From contig JAMLGT010000014.1 in NCBI GenBank assembly GCA_023957755.1, forward strand, positions 47,475-111,474: 64,000 nucleotides of DNA, read 5' to 3'. Position 1 is the first letter of the stretch. Each line of letters begins with the position of its first letter. Below, one piece after another: positions 46,729 through 55,334 of this stretch. Position numbers and translations under genes: made by a program. The DNA comes from Chitinophagaceae bacterium. Its GTDB lineage: Bacteria > Bacteroidota > Bacteroidia > Chitinophagales > Chitinophagaceae. The notes beneath the pieces are model-generated. The model had not been told where the DNA came from and did no database searches. It was given only the letters and a program-made list of their open reading frames with translations.

Positions 46729-48150
46729 CTATTTCTGAATCATTGCCTGAAACCGCTTGATATAATACGGATCCTGTAACTGTGACTCTAACTGGTAATA
46801 CAGGTTAGAGTCTGATGCAAATGGATATGCTGCATCAAAAAACTTATATCTGCCTTCATCATCCAGGAAGAGATACGATAAATTCTTTATCTGATCAGTA
46901 GTGTAGCATTTCTGTCTGAAAAATTTCTTTGCCGCATCTATCATCTTATCGGTATCCGTTTCGGCGGCCATTTTCTTGCGTATCTTCAAAAAATCACTGT
47001 TGTTAGCATACGCCGAACAGTCAGAATTCACTGAAGGAGTATAGATAATCTGAGGAGTTTTCTCCTGCTTTTTCGGCTCCTGTTCTTCTCCAACCAAATT
47101 GCCTGCTGGTTTCTTAGGGATTGAAAGCGCGTTACTCACTGGTTTCTCAGCTTCTTTTTCCGGCAATTCCTTCTCTTTGTTTTCCTCTGTTTTCAAAACA
47201 CTACTCTCAGCCGGAGGCTCCACTATTTTTGTCGGTGTGATGGTAAGCGATGTCACTGAATCTTTCTTTTCCTCCCTGTAAACAACTTTGGGTTGTGAAG
47301 GCTGACTATCCCCATAGGAGGTCACAGGCATAAATAACCGAATGGTATCCCTTCGCTCCTTATCCAAATACACCAACTCTAATCCGTCCGTTTCCTTAAC
47401 CAGTAACAAACGGCTTACTTCACCCCAATTTATCGGTGGTTTCTGATCAGGGACTTTTTCTCCGGGCAGTTCCCCCGCGGCGGTGACGATCTTTAGCGTG
47501 TTAGCCGATAATGGTGACAATCGGACAGCAGAATCCTGCACACTTACGGTTGAAACCGAAGAATCGCCCTCAGGTATTAAGGCCTTCTTTTCTGTTTCTT
47601 TATTCTCAATTATTACGGTTTCCTGAGGCTGCACTTCCCTGACCTGTTGCCGCTTCGCTGAGTCTATAACAGGTTTTTGAGGCTTTTGTGCAGTAATCTC
47701 AGAGTTAAGAATGGATGAGTCGTTCACCACACTTGCAAGTAAAGAGGAAAAAGGGTCGTATTCCTTCTCACGAGTTTCGGCAACCGGTGGAGCGCTTACT
47801 GCTCCTTCTGTGAGTGCCAACGACTCAATATTCATCAATACCCAACGGTTATTGAGATGCTTCAGAAGGTATCCTTCACTCTGACCATTCAGGGTGAGGG
47901 AAAACTCTTCTTCAGGAAATTCATTTCGGGGGAAGCCTACATACATCTGATGATTTCCGTCAGCAAGTCTGGATAGCAGTACATACCCTTCGGATGTAGA
48001 GCTGAAAATACTAAGACCCATCCTCACATAAAAGGGCTTTCCATCCTCGGTCTGAATATAAATAAACCTGTTTTCCTGTGCCGATACCCACAAGACGGAA
48101 AGGCAAAAAAACAAGAAAACAAAAAGTACTTTATATTCCCTGAACTTCAT
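46729..48150 (-). CDS. Exported DUF4476-domain protein with long Pro/Glu/Lys-rich linker
   Basis: A 473-residue protein with a signal peptide (about 1-25, ending WVSAQ). Residues about 26-115 form a beta domain (FIYIQTEDGKPFYVRMG...; DGNHQMYVGFPRNEFPEEEFSLTLNG). A long low-complexity part rich in E, K, P, S, T and V (about 125-375) follows. The last about 95 residues, beginning DCSAYANNSDFLKIRKKMAAETD, match the DUF4476 domain, whose role is unknown. The low-complexity stretch suggests a flexible tether. Preceded by a good -7 box, and followed by truA. Confidence 0.8.
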   Translation of the reverse strand: MKFREYKVLFVFLFFCLSVLWVSAQENRFIYIQTEDGKPFYVRMGLSIFSSTSEGYVLLSRLADGNHQMYVGFPRNEFPEEEFSLTLNGQSEGYLLKHLNNRWVLMNIESLALTEGAVSAPPVAETREKEYDPFSSLLASVVNDSSILNSEITAQKPQKPVIDSAKRQQVREVQPQETVIIENKETEKKALIPEGDSSVSTVSVQDSAVRLSPLSANTLKIVTAAGELPGEKVPDQKPPINWGEVSRLLLVKETDGLELVYLDKERRDTIRLFMPVTSYGDSQPSQPKVVYREEKKDSVTSLTITPTKIVEPPAESSVLKTEENKEKELPEKEAEKPVSNALSIPKKPAGNLVGEEQEPKKQEKTPQIIYTPSVNSDCSAYANNSDFLKIRKKMAAETDTDKMIDAAKKFFRQKCYTTDQIKNLSYLFLDDEGRYKFFDAAYPFASDSNLYYQLESQLQDPYYIKRFQAMIQK

Positions 48151-48154
48151 TTTA

Positions 48155-48162
48155 CAAAGCTA
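48155..48162 (-). promoter_or_regulatory. -7 promoter box of the DUF4476-truA pair
   Basis: The plus strand has CAAAGCTA, read on the minus strand as TAGCTTTG, an exact TAnnTTTG match. It lies 4 bases upstream of the ATG at 48150. About 50 bases away a divergent box serves the aminopeptidase gene. Confidence 0.5.
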
Positions 48163-48211
48163 TCCATTCCGATTTAAATAGAACCCCGGGTGGAAAAATA
48201 CCCCACCATTC

Positions 48212-48219
48212 TATATTTG
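48212..48219 (+). promoter_or_regulatory. -7 promoter box of the M1 aminopeptidase gene
   Basis: TATATTTG is an exact TAnnTTTG match 13 bases upstream of the GTG start at 48233. No convincing -33 box was found. Confidence 0.5.
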
Positions 48220-48232
48220 CAAAAAAAAGTGT

Positions 48233-50677
48233 GTGAAAAAACTGATATTTCTGCTGGCCTCCATCATCACCATCCGTGTCGCCGGCCAACAAACAAATCC
48301 AAATACCATCCGCCACTCAGCATACAGAGCATCTTATCCTAAAACCAACGAAATAATCCATACCAGGCTGGATGTGCGTTTTGACATCCCTAAATCCATG
48401 ATGTACGGAAAAGCGTGGCTTACCGTGCGCCCTCACTTCTATCCTGTCGACTCGCTGCTGCTGGACACCAAATACATGGATATAAAAGAAGTGGCTATAG
48501 TCAGAGGCAGTGATAGAAAAAAATTGAAATACGATTATGACAGCCTTCAGCTACATATAGGGCTGGACAAAACCTATCTCAAGGGAGAACAATACATCAT
48601 TTACATCGACTATATCGCAAGACCTGAAGAGGTGAAAGCACAGGGTAGTAATGCCATCACCGATGCTAAAGGACTTTACTTTATCAATCCTGATGGGAAA
48701 GGCATTTGGCCTACTCAGATATGGACTCAGGGTGAGACGGAAGCCAACAGCGTGTGGATGCCAACCATTGACAAACCCAACCAGAAAACAACACAGGAAA
48801 TTTCAATGACAGTGCCCGATAAATATATGACACTCAGCAACGGCACTATGACCTCATCCAAAAAGAACACCGATGGAACCCGGACAGATACATGGAAACT
48901 GGACAAGCCCAACTCGCCTTATCTCTTCTTCATGGGGGTAATGGGAAAAAATGATTTCGTGGTAGTAAAAGACACCTATAAAAACATCCCGGTAGAATAC
49001 TATGTAGAAAAACAATACGAGTCCGTCGCCCGAAGAATTTTCGGAGAAACTCCCAGGATGATGGAATTCTTTTCTGAAAAGCTGAATGTACCTTTTGTAT
49101 GGCCCAAATACGCGCAAATGGTGGGCAGGGAATATGTCAGTGGGGCGATGGAAAACACCACAGCCACTCTGCATCAGGATGGAGCTTATCAGAACGCACG
49201 ACAACTCGTCGATGGGAACTCATGGGAACAAACCATTGCACACGAACTGTTTCATCATTGGTTTGGCGACCTGGTAACAGCTGAAAGCTGGAGCAACCTG
49301 ACCGTCAATGAGTCCTTTGCCAACTACTCACAGTATCTGTGGGATGAATACCGGCATGGGCGCGACTTTGCTGATCAGAATGCATACGAAGAGATGGAGG
49401 GATATCTGCTTAGCAACAGCAGTAACAAAGATCTTGTACGCTTTTATTACGACGACAAAGAAGATATGTTTGACAACGTGAGCTATAATAAGGGTGGAAG
49501 GATATTGCACATGCTCCGCACTTTTGTAGGAGATGAGGCCTTCTTTGCTTCACTTAACAAGTACCTTACCACCCACCAGTTCCAATCGGCAGAGGCTCAT
49601 GACCTGCGTCTTGCATTCGAAGCAGTGACCGGACAGGATATGAACTGGTTCTGGAATGAATGGTATTACGGCAGCGGAGAACCGATAATTGAGCTCTCTT
49701 ATCAGTACCAAAATGGCAAAACAAGAGTGATTGCAGATCAGACACAAAAGGGCCAAATCTTTACTCTTCCTGTAAACATTGATGTGTATTCACAAGACAA
49801 CAAGAAAGAAACTTATAAAGTGTGGCTGAAAAACGTATCGGATACCTTTTATTTTCCTTCAAAGCAAAAGCCTTCATGGATTAATTTCGACGCAGATAAA
49901 GCATTGCTGGCATTGAAGGTGGATCGCAAGAGTGCGGCAGAATATGAGCAACAGTACAAATATGGCCCACGTTATCTGGACAGGAGAGAGGCGCTTGAGT
50001 ATTTCGCTGCTAAATCATCTTTAAGTCTTGCCAACGGATTAGAGGATAAATTCGCAGGGCTCAGAACCTTGACCCTCTCACTTCTTTCACAATCTAAAGT
50101 AGGAAATATCCCATCTGTTATAGAAAAGGTAGCCGCACTCGCCGCCAAAGAATCAGACAAGGCCACACTTGCCTATGCGCTGGAATTCCTCGCGAAATTT
50201 AAAAACCCCCAATACCTGCCTCTCTTCGAAAAAAACGCCTCAGACTCCTCTTATTCTGTAGCCGGTGCAGCATTATCAGGATTGATTGCCCTAAAACCAG
50301 ACAAGGCTTATGAACTGGCCAAACAATACAGCAATGATGCACAGGGCAAGTTAGGTGAGGTCATTTTTGACATTATATATAAGAACGGGAAAGAAGAAGA
50401 CTTCGCGATTCTTTATAATATGTACAGTCAAACGCCTTTAAGTGCAGAAAAAACTACACTTTCTGTAAAATTTGCCGGTTTTCTTGCCCGATTAGAGGAT
50501 ACAGCCTCCGTTAAGAAAGGGGTTCAAGCCATCATAAGTTTTAGGAACACCATTCCTGCTCAGTATCTCCTATACATTGACCCGACATTGAAACAAGCTC
50601 TTACAGCTATTGCAGACAATCAGAAACTGAAGGGAAACAGGGAGTTGGCCGACTATATCTCCGGCCTGTTTCCATAG
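48233..50677 (+). CDS. M1-family aminopeptidase, exported
   Basis: An 814-residue zinc aminopeptidase that removes N-terminal residues from peptides. A signal peptide (about 1-18, ending VAGQ) places it in the periplasm or outside. The substrate-recognition GAMEN motif is present (SGAMENTT). The zinc motif HELFH is at 337-341, with Glu360 in NESFANY as the third ligand, 18 residues after His341 as the family requires. A HEAT-like C-terminal domain (about 580-814) is complete. It starts with GTG, which gives the signal peptide; no ATG is nearby. It runs into a palindromic repeat array. Confidence 0.93.
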   Translation: MKKLIFLLASIITIRVAGQQTNPNTIRHSAYRASYPKTNEIIHTRLDVRFDIPKSMMYGKAWLTVRPHFYPVDSLLLDTKYMDIKEVAIVRGSDRKKLKYDYDSLQLHIGLDKTYLKGEQYIIYIDYIARPEEVKAQGSNAITDAKGLYFINPDGKGIWPTQIWTQGETEANSVWMPTIDKPNQKTTQEISMTVPDKYMTLSNGTMTSSKKNTDGTRTDTWKLDKPNSPYLFFMGVMGKNDFVVVKDTYKNIPVEYYVEKQYESVARRIFGETPRMMEFFSEKLNVPFVWPKYAQMVGREYVSGAMENTTATLHQDGAYQNARQLVDGNSWEQTIAHELFHHWFGDLVTAESWSNLTVNESFANYSQYLWDEYRHGRDFADQNAYEEMEGYLLSNSSNKDLVRFYYDDKEDMFDNVSYNKGGRILHMLRTFVGDEAFFASLNKYLTTHQFQSAEAHDLRLAFEAVTGQDMNWFWNEWYYGSGEPIIELSYQYQNGKTRVIADQTQKGQIFTLPVNIDVYSQDNKKETYKVWLKNVSDTFYFPSKQKPSWINFDADKALLALKVDRKSAAEYEQQYKYGPRYLDRREALEYFAAKSSLSLANGLEDKFAGLRTLTLSLLSQSKVGNIPSVIEKVAALAAKESDKATLAYALEFLAKFKNPQYLPLFEKNASDSSYSVAGAALSGLIALKPDKAYELAKQYSNDAQGKLGEVIFDIIYKNGKEEDFAILYNMYSQTPLSAEKTTLSVKFAGFLARLEDTASVKKGVQAIISFRNTIPAQYLLYIDPTLKQALTAIADNQKLKGNRELADYISGLFP

Positions 50678-50711
50678 CAAAATTGCAGGACAGGAATCTA
50701 TTCTCAACCTT

Positions 50712-50945
50712 GATAGCGCAAGCACCCCGCTTGTGCTATCTATTACCCTCCATGTCGCAAGCATCCCGCTTGTGCTATCACATTACCCTCCATAGCGCAA
50801 GCATCTCGCTCGTGCTGTCTTATTACCCTCCATAGCGCAAGCATCTCGCTTGTGCTATCACATTACCCTCCATGTCGCAAGCATCCCGCTTGTGCTGTCT
50901 TATTACCCTCCATAGCGCAAGCGTCTCGCTTGTACTGTCTTTTTA
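50712..50945. repeat. Tandem array of six 40-bp palindromic repeats
   Basis: Six units lie head to tail; the CGCAA core recurs at 50717, 50756, 50796, 50836, 50876 and 50916, so the period is 40 bases (39 for the first). Each unit holds an imperfect hairpin (ATAGCGCAAGC ... GCTTGTGCTAT, loop about 5 bases) followed by a common TATTACCCTCCA-like spacer. Hairpins come in two flavours (TAGCGCAAGCATCTCG and TGTCGCAAGCATCCCG). The array fills the gap between the aminopeptidase and atpG genes and encodes no plausible protein. The rest of this 479-base gap (50946-51126) shows nothing else that I can name. Confidence 0.85.
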
Positions 50946-51126
50946 CAATAAGCACTGTGCTGTCCCGGCCGAATTCCAAAATAGAGGGCTTTTTAACCCT
51001 CTTAACCCCGCCAGCCACTCAAACACCCCGGGTGCTACAATCCGGACAGACCTGATAACATTCGATTTATATCCTCAAATTCATAATTTATACCCTTTAA
51101 ACTACCATTATTTATTCTACTTCACT

Positions 51127-51134
51127 TACCTTTG
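51127..51134 (+). promoter_or_regulatory. -7 promoter box of atpG
   Basis: TACCTTTG is an exact TAnnTTTG match 22 bases upstream of the ATG at 51157. It indicates that atpG starts its own transcript here. Confidence 0.5.
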
Positions 51135-51156
51135 CAGCCCATAAATTGAAATAAAA

Positions 51157-52038
51157 ATGAGTGGTACTTTAAAAGAGGTACGGAACCGGATTTTAAGCAT
51201 TAACAATACCCAGCAAATTACCAAGGCAATGAAGATGGTAAGTGCTGCTAAATTAAGGAGGGCTCAGGACGCTATCATCAAAATGCGCCCCTATGCCCAG
51301 AAACTTCAGGAAATGCTTGGAAACATCGTAAGCAACTCAGATGGAAGTGCGGGAGGAGCATTGACCAAAGAGCGTCCTATAGAGAAAGTACTTCTGATTG
51401 TAATTACCAGCGACAGGGGATTATGCGGTGGATACAACCACGGCCTCATCAAACTGGCAAAGCAGGTTATAAACGAAAAATACGCCACTCAGCACCAAAA
51501 GGGAAATGTTACTATTCTGCCATTAGGCAAGAAAAGCTATGAGCACTTTCATAAGAACCGCTTTAAAATTGTAGATTCCCACTGGACCATCTTCTCAGAC
51601 CTAAGTTTTGAGAATGTCTCCAAAATATCGCAGTATGTAATGAAAGCATACGCTGACGGGGAATATGATAAAGTAGAAATTATTTACAGCCAGTTTATCA
51701 ATGCAGGCGTACAGCGCTTTGAAAACGAACAGTTTCTCCCTGTAAAAAAGACCACCCCATCAAAAGGCGAGGCTAAAGCAGACTTCATCTTCGAACCTGA
51801 ACAAGATGCTTTAATTGAGGAACTGATGCCTAAAATCCTTAATACACAGCTATTCAAAGCCGTTCTGGATGGCCACGCAAGTGAGCATGGAGCCAGGATG
51901 ACTGCAATGGATAAGGCTACAGAAAATGCCGATGAATTATTGAAAACATTGAAAATTAGCTATAACCGCGCAAGACAGGCCGCCATTACTACTGAACTTA
52001 CAGAAATCGTAAGTGGTGCTGCTGCTCTGCAAGGATAA
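51157..52038 (+). CDS. atpG: ATP synthase F1 gamma subunit
   Basis: A 293-residue central-stalk subunit of F1Fo ATP synthase. The N-terminal helix LKEVRNRILSINNTQQITKAMKMVSAAKLRRAQD, the SDRGLCGGYNHGLIK loop and the C-terminal ITTELTEIVSGAAALQG helix are typical. Other atp genes are not adjacent: upstream lies the palindromic repeat array, downstream scpB and lysA, so atpG is separated from the rest of the operon or transcribed on its own. The -7 box upstream supports separate expression. Confidence 0.97.
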   Translation: MSGTLKEVRNRILSINNTQQITKAMKMVSAAKLRRAQDAIIKMRPYAQKLQEMLGNIVSNSDGSAGGALTKERPIEKVLLIVITSDRGLCGGYNHGLIKLAKQVINEKYATQHQKGNVTILPLGKKSYEHFHKNRFKIVDSHWTIFSDLSFENVSKISQYVMKAYADGEYDKVEIIYSQFINAGVQRFENEQFLPVKKTTPSKGEAKADFIFEPEQDALIEELMPKILNTQLFKAVLDGHASEHGARMTAMDKATENADELLKTLKISYNRARQAAITTELTEIVSGAAALQG

Positions 52039-52055
52039 AAGTGCTGAACACATCA

Positions 52056-52769
52056 ATGGAATTATCTGTAATACTCCCTCATATTGAAGCGCTGATTTTC
52101 GCCAGCGATAAACCTCTTGCAGAAGAAGAAATAGAGGAGTATGTCAACAGAGCCCTGGCCTTCATGGAAGACCGCACCACTGCGGACCAGGTAGCAGAGG
52201 CTCTAAACACCATCCAGGAAAAATATCAGTCAGAATTTTACCCCTTCGAAGTTATAAAGAGCGGAGGCGGCTGGCAGTTTCTTTCAAAGAAAGAATACCA
52301 TGCTACCATCAGCCTGCTATATGGCGACAAATTCCTGAAGAAATTATCAGTAGCCGCATTGGAGACTTTAGCCATCATCGCTTATGAACAACCGGTTACC
52401 AAATCAGAGATAGAACTTATCAGAGGAGTGAACTGCGACTATGCCGTTCAGAAGCTTCTGGAAAAAGAGTTAATCGTTATATCGGGCAGAAAAGAAGATT
52501 CTCCGGGTAAGCCTCTGATTTATACTACTTCTAAATCATTTATGGATTACTTTGGCATTAACACATCTGACGACCTGCCTAAAATCCAGGAAATCCTCAA
52601 TAATGAGATTCTGGAGGCTACCCGTTTGATGCACAGCAATACCACAGTCACCAGCGAAGAGCAGACAGAAGAAAAAGATATAACCGAACACGATACAGCA
52701 AACACTGATCCTGCCACCGAAGTAGCTAAGCAGGATTCAGGAGCGGAAGAGGAAGGAGACAACATATAA
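52056..52769 (+). CDS. scpB: Segregation and condensation protein B
   Basis: A 237-residue winged-helix protein; ScpB forms the SMC-ScpA-ScpB condensin complex that organises the chromosome. Motifs: HIEALIFASDKPLAEEEIEEYV, AALETLAIIAYEQPVTKSEIELIRGVNCDYAVQKLLEKELIVISGRKEDSPGKPLIYTTSKSFMDYFGI. A long acidic tail follows (about 190-237, rich in E, T and D), which varies in this family. The ATG at 52056 is preferred; a GTG at 52041 just after atpG is in frame. Confidence 0.94.
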   Translation: MELSVILPHIEALIFASDKPLAEEEIEEYVNRALAFMEDRTTADQVAEALNTIQEKYQSEFYPFEVIKSGGGWQFLSKKEYHATISLLYGDKFLKKLSVAALETLAIIAYEQPVTKSEIELIRGVNCDYAVQKLLEKELIVISGRKEDSPGKPLIYTTSKSFMDYFGINTSDDLPKIQEILNNEILEATRLMHSNTTVTSEEQTEEKDITEHDTANTDPATEVAKQDSGAEEEGDNI

Positions 52770-52790
52770 AACCATAAACTGCTGACAGGT

Positions 52791-53999
52791 ATGAGCACAA
52801 GCTTATCGTCAGAACAACTCACCGAAATTGCCCGCGAATATGGCACACCGGTATATGTTTACGATGCTGAGAAAATAACCTTCCAGTACCATAGCCTTAC
52901 TCACGAATTTCACGACCAGCCTGCAAGATTCTTTTATGCCTGCAAAGCGCTTACGAATGTGCATATCCTAAAACATATCTACTCTTTAGGAGCCTCTTTC
53001 GATTGCAGCTCTATCAACGAAGTAAAGATTGCCCGCTATGCAGGTATTCCCGCTGATAAGATACTTTATACATCCAACAGTATCTCATTTTCAGAAATAG
53101 AGGAAGCTCAGGCCGAGGGAGTGCATATCAATATAGACAGTCTCTCTAATCTTGACAAGTTTGGCAGGAAATACAAAAACACCTACCCTGTAGGCATTCG
53201 CCTGCGGCCTAATATCATGGCTGGTGGGAACCTTAATATTTCAACAGGCCATGATAAAAGTAAATTCGGAATCCCCATAAACAAAATAGACGAAATCCTT
53301 GCAGTAGTTCACAAACACAAGATGGATATTGCTGTACTGCACATACACACCGGCAGCGAAATCAGTGATGTGGATCTGTATATGAAAGGAGTAGATATCC
53401 TACTCGAACTGGCAGAAAAGTTTCCGACGGTGCATACACTCGATTTGGGCGGAGGATTCAAAGTGCCATATAAAGACGGAGATTCGCATACTGACATCAG
53501 CCTGCTGGCTTCTGCAATTAAAAAAGCATTTGCAAAGGCTAAGGCACAAACCGGCAGAGAATATAATATATGGTTTGAGCCAGGCAAATTTATGGTAAGC
53601 GAATGCGGGTACCTGATTGCCTCAGTAACCGTATTGAAAGAGACCTCTGCCACCACATTTGCCGGAGTAGATACGGGGTTTAATCACCTGATCCGCCCCA
53701 TGTTTTACGGAGCTTATCACAGGATTGAAAACCTGAGCAATCCACAAGGCGAAACAAGAAAATATAGTGTGGTCGGCAACGTGTGCGAAACGGACACTTT
53801 TGCATGGGAGCGCGATGTGGCGGAAATAAAGGAGGGCGACCTGCTTGTGTTCAGAAATGCCGGAGCCTATGGCATGGAAATGGCATCAAATTTTAACAGC
53901 CGTTTTCGTCCGGCAGAGGTGATGGTAAAGGACGGCCAACCCCAGCTTATCCGGCGAAGGGAGACCTTTGATGACCTATTGAGAAACCAAATAATTTAA
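52791..53999 (+). CDS. lysA: Diaminopimelate decarboxylase
   Basis: A 402-residue PLP enzyme that makes lysine from meso-diaminopimelate, the last step of lysine synthesis. The PLP lysine is Lys52 in FFYACKALTN. HIHTGSEI, the glycine-rich DLGGGF loop, WFEPGKFMVSECG, and the substrate-binding GNVCETDTFAWERDV with its cysteine are present. A complete C-terminal SRFRPAEVMV follows. It lies 22 bases after scpB, with the DadA-like gene following in the same direction. Confidence 0.95.
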   Translation: MSTSLSSEQLTEIAREYGTPVYVYDAEKITFQYHSLTHEFHDQPARFFYACKALTNVHILKHIYSLGASFDCSSINEVKIARYAGIPADKILYTSNSISFSEIEEAQAEGVHINIDSLSNLDKFGRKYKNTYPVGIRLRPNIMAGGNLNISTGHDKSKFGIPINKIDEILAVVHKHKMDIAVLHIHTGSEISDVDLYMKGVDILLELAEKFPTVHTLDLGGGFKVPYKDGDSHTDISLLASAIKKAFAKAKAQTGREYNIWFEPGKFMVSECGYLIASVTVLKETSATTFAGVDTGFNHLIRPMFYGAYHRIENLSNPQGETRKYSVVGNVCETDTFAWERDVAEIKEGDLLVFRNAGAYGMEMASNFNSRFRPAEVMVKDGQPQLIRRRETFDDLLRNQII

Positions 54000-54019
54000 T
54001 ACAGAAATATTTCTTCAAT

Positions 54020-55273
54020 ATGAAAAACAAATCAGCAATTATCGTAGGCGGCGGCATCAACGGTCTCTGCGCTGCCTATTATCTCCACAAGGAAGGATTC
54101 GATGTAAAGGTTATCGACCGGGGCACAATAGAAAATAACTGCTCTTTCGGAAATATGGGATTTCTATCTCCAAGTCACTTCGTGCCGTTGGCCAGTCCGG
54201 GGATCATTGCAGAAGGGGTGAAATACCTGCTCGATAGCAAGAGCCCTTTCTACATCAAACCACGACTCGATCTCAATTTCATCCGATGGGGGCTGAACTT
54301 TTATAAGAATAGTAACCAGAAAACAGTAGATAAAAATTCATATCCCCTGGAAGACCTGCTAAAACTTAGCCGCCACCTCATGGATGAAATCCGCGCAGAC
54401 CTGGGTGATGTTTTCGACATGGAAACAAAGGGCTGTCTTATGGTCTGCCATTCAGAAGATGCATTTGAAAAAGAAAAGAAAGTAGCTGATGCCGCTGCTA
54501 ATTACGGTCTCAACGTAGTAGTGCTGGATCGCAAGGAGGTACAGGAATATGAGCCTGATGTAGAACTGGATATGGCAGGCGCAGTACTCTTTACTGACGA
54601 TGCACATATCCACCCGGGTAAGTTTATGCTGGCTATGAAGCAAAAACTGACAGACCTGGGCGTACATTTTCAACTTAACACGGAGGTTACAGGCTTTAAA
54701 AAAGAAGGACAAAGGGTAAAAAGTGTACTGACAGACAAAGGCGATTATTCAGCAGACGAAATCATCCTTTCACCGGGAAGCTGGCTTGGGGAACTGACTC
54801 ACAAACTGGGTCACAGGCTGATGATTCAGGGAGGCAAAGGATATAGTACCACCTACGATCACATAGAGAAAAATATTAAGTACCCCGCCATCCTTGTAGA
54901 TGGTCGTTGTGCTATTACGCCATGGAAACATACACTTCGTATCGGCGGTACGATGGAGTTTAGCGGATTGAATGACAAAGTGCTGGTGAAAAGAATGCAG
55001 GGGATTTATAACTCTATCAGGAAATTTTATCCCGGCCTGAAAATCGACTTCCCTCCATTAGATAAGATTTGGACCGGACTTCGTCCTGTATCGCCAGACG
55101 GGCTGGGATATATCGGCAAGTTTAACGGTTATGAAAACGTGAATATCGCTGGAGGCCATGCCATGCTGGGTGTATCGTGTGCAGCTGGTACAGCCAGGAT
55201 TATTTCTGACCTGTTAACCAATAAGGCTCCTGAAATAAATATCTCAGCTTTCGATCCAATGAGATTTTCATAG
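54020..55273 (+). CDS. FAD-dependent D-amino-acid dehydrogenase/oxidase (DadA-like)
   Basis: A 417-residue flavoprotein. The FAD motif is at 7-20 (AIIVGGGINGLCAAYYL). A DadA-like order of motifs follows: CSFGNMGFLSPSHFVPLASPG, the VLDRKEVQEYEPDVE stretch and the C-terminal GLRPVSPDGLGYIG and NIAGGHAMLGVSCAAGTARIISDLL. These enzymes oxidise D-amino acids or D-hydroxyproline-like substrates and pass electrons to quinones. The exact substrate is not known. It follows lysA with a 20-base gap in the same direction. A hairpin follows the stop. Confidence 0.9.
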   Translation: MKNKSAIIVGGGINGLCAAYYLHKEGFDVKVIDRGTIENNCSFGNMGFLSPSHFVPLASPGIIAEGVKYLLDSKSPFYIKPRLDLNFIRWGLNFYKNSNQKTVDKNSYPLEDLLKLSRHLMDEIRADLGDVFDMETKGCLMVCHSEDAFEKEKKVADAAANYGLNVVVLDRKEVQEYEPDVELDMAGAVLFTDDAHIHPGKFMLAMKQKLTDLGVHFQLNTEVTGFKKEGQRVKSVLTDKGDYSADEIILSPGSWLGELTHKLGHRLMIQGGKGYSTTYDHIEKNIKYPAILVDGRCAITPWKHTLRIGGTMEFSGLNDKVLVKRMQGIYNSIRKFYPGLKIDFPPLDKIWTGLRPVSPDGLGYIGKFNGYENVNIAGGHAMLGVSCAAGTARIISDLLTNKAPEINISAFDPMRFS

Positions 55274-55297
55274 ATATATTCCTCTTTACCAGGAACT

Positions 55298-55324
55298 ATC
55301 TCCCCAACATTGAGGCTGGGAGAT
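55298..55324. terminator. Possible hairpin terminator between DadA-like and ABC-F genes
   Basis: ATCTCCC at 55298-55304 is repeated as GGGAGAT at 55318-55324 around a 13-base loop, between two convergent stops. There is no long U-run after it on either strand, so the terminator call is weak. Confidence 0.35.
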
Positions 55325-55334
55325 GAGGATTAAT

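Noticed and set aside
50712..50945. CRISPR array
   Set aside because: The 40-bp units are contiguous and the bases between hairpins are shared by all units, so there are no unique spacers; no cas genes are near.
50852..51144. Two plus-strand reading frames inside and after the repeat array
   Set aside because: They mostly translate the 40-bp repeats (reading like QASRLC repeats), have no start signal and overlap each other; no protein-like composition.
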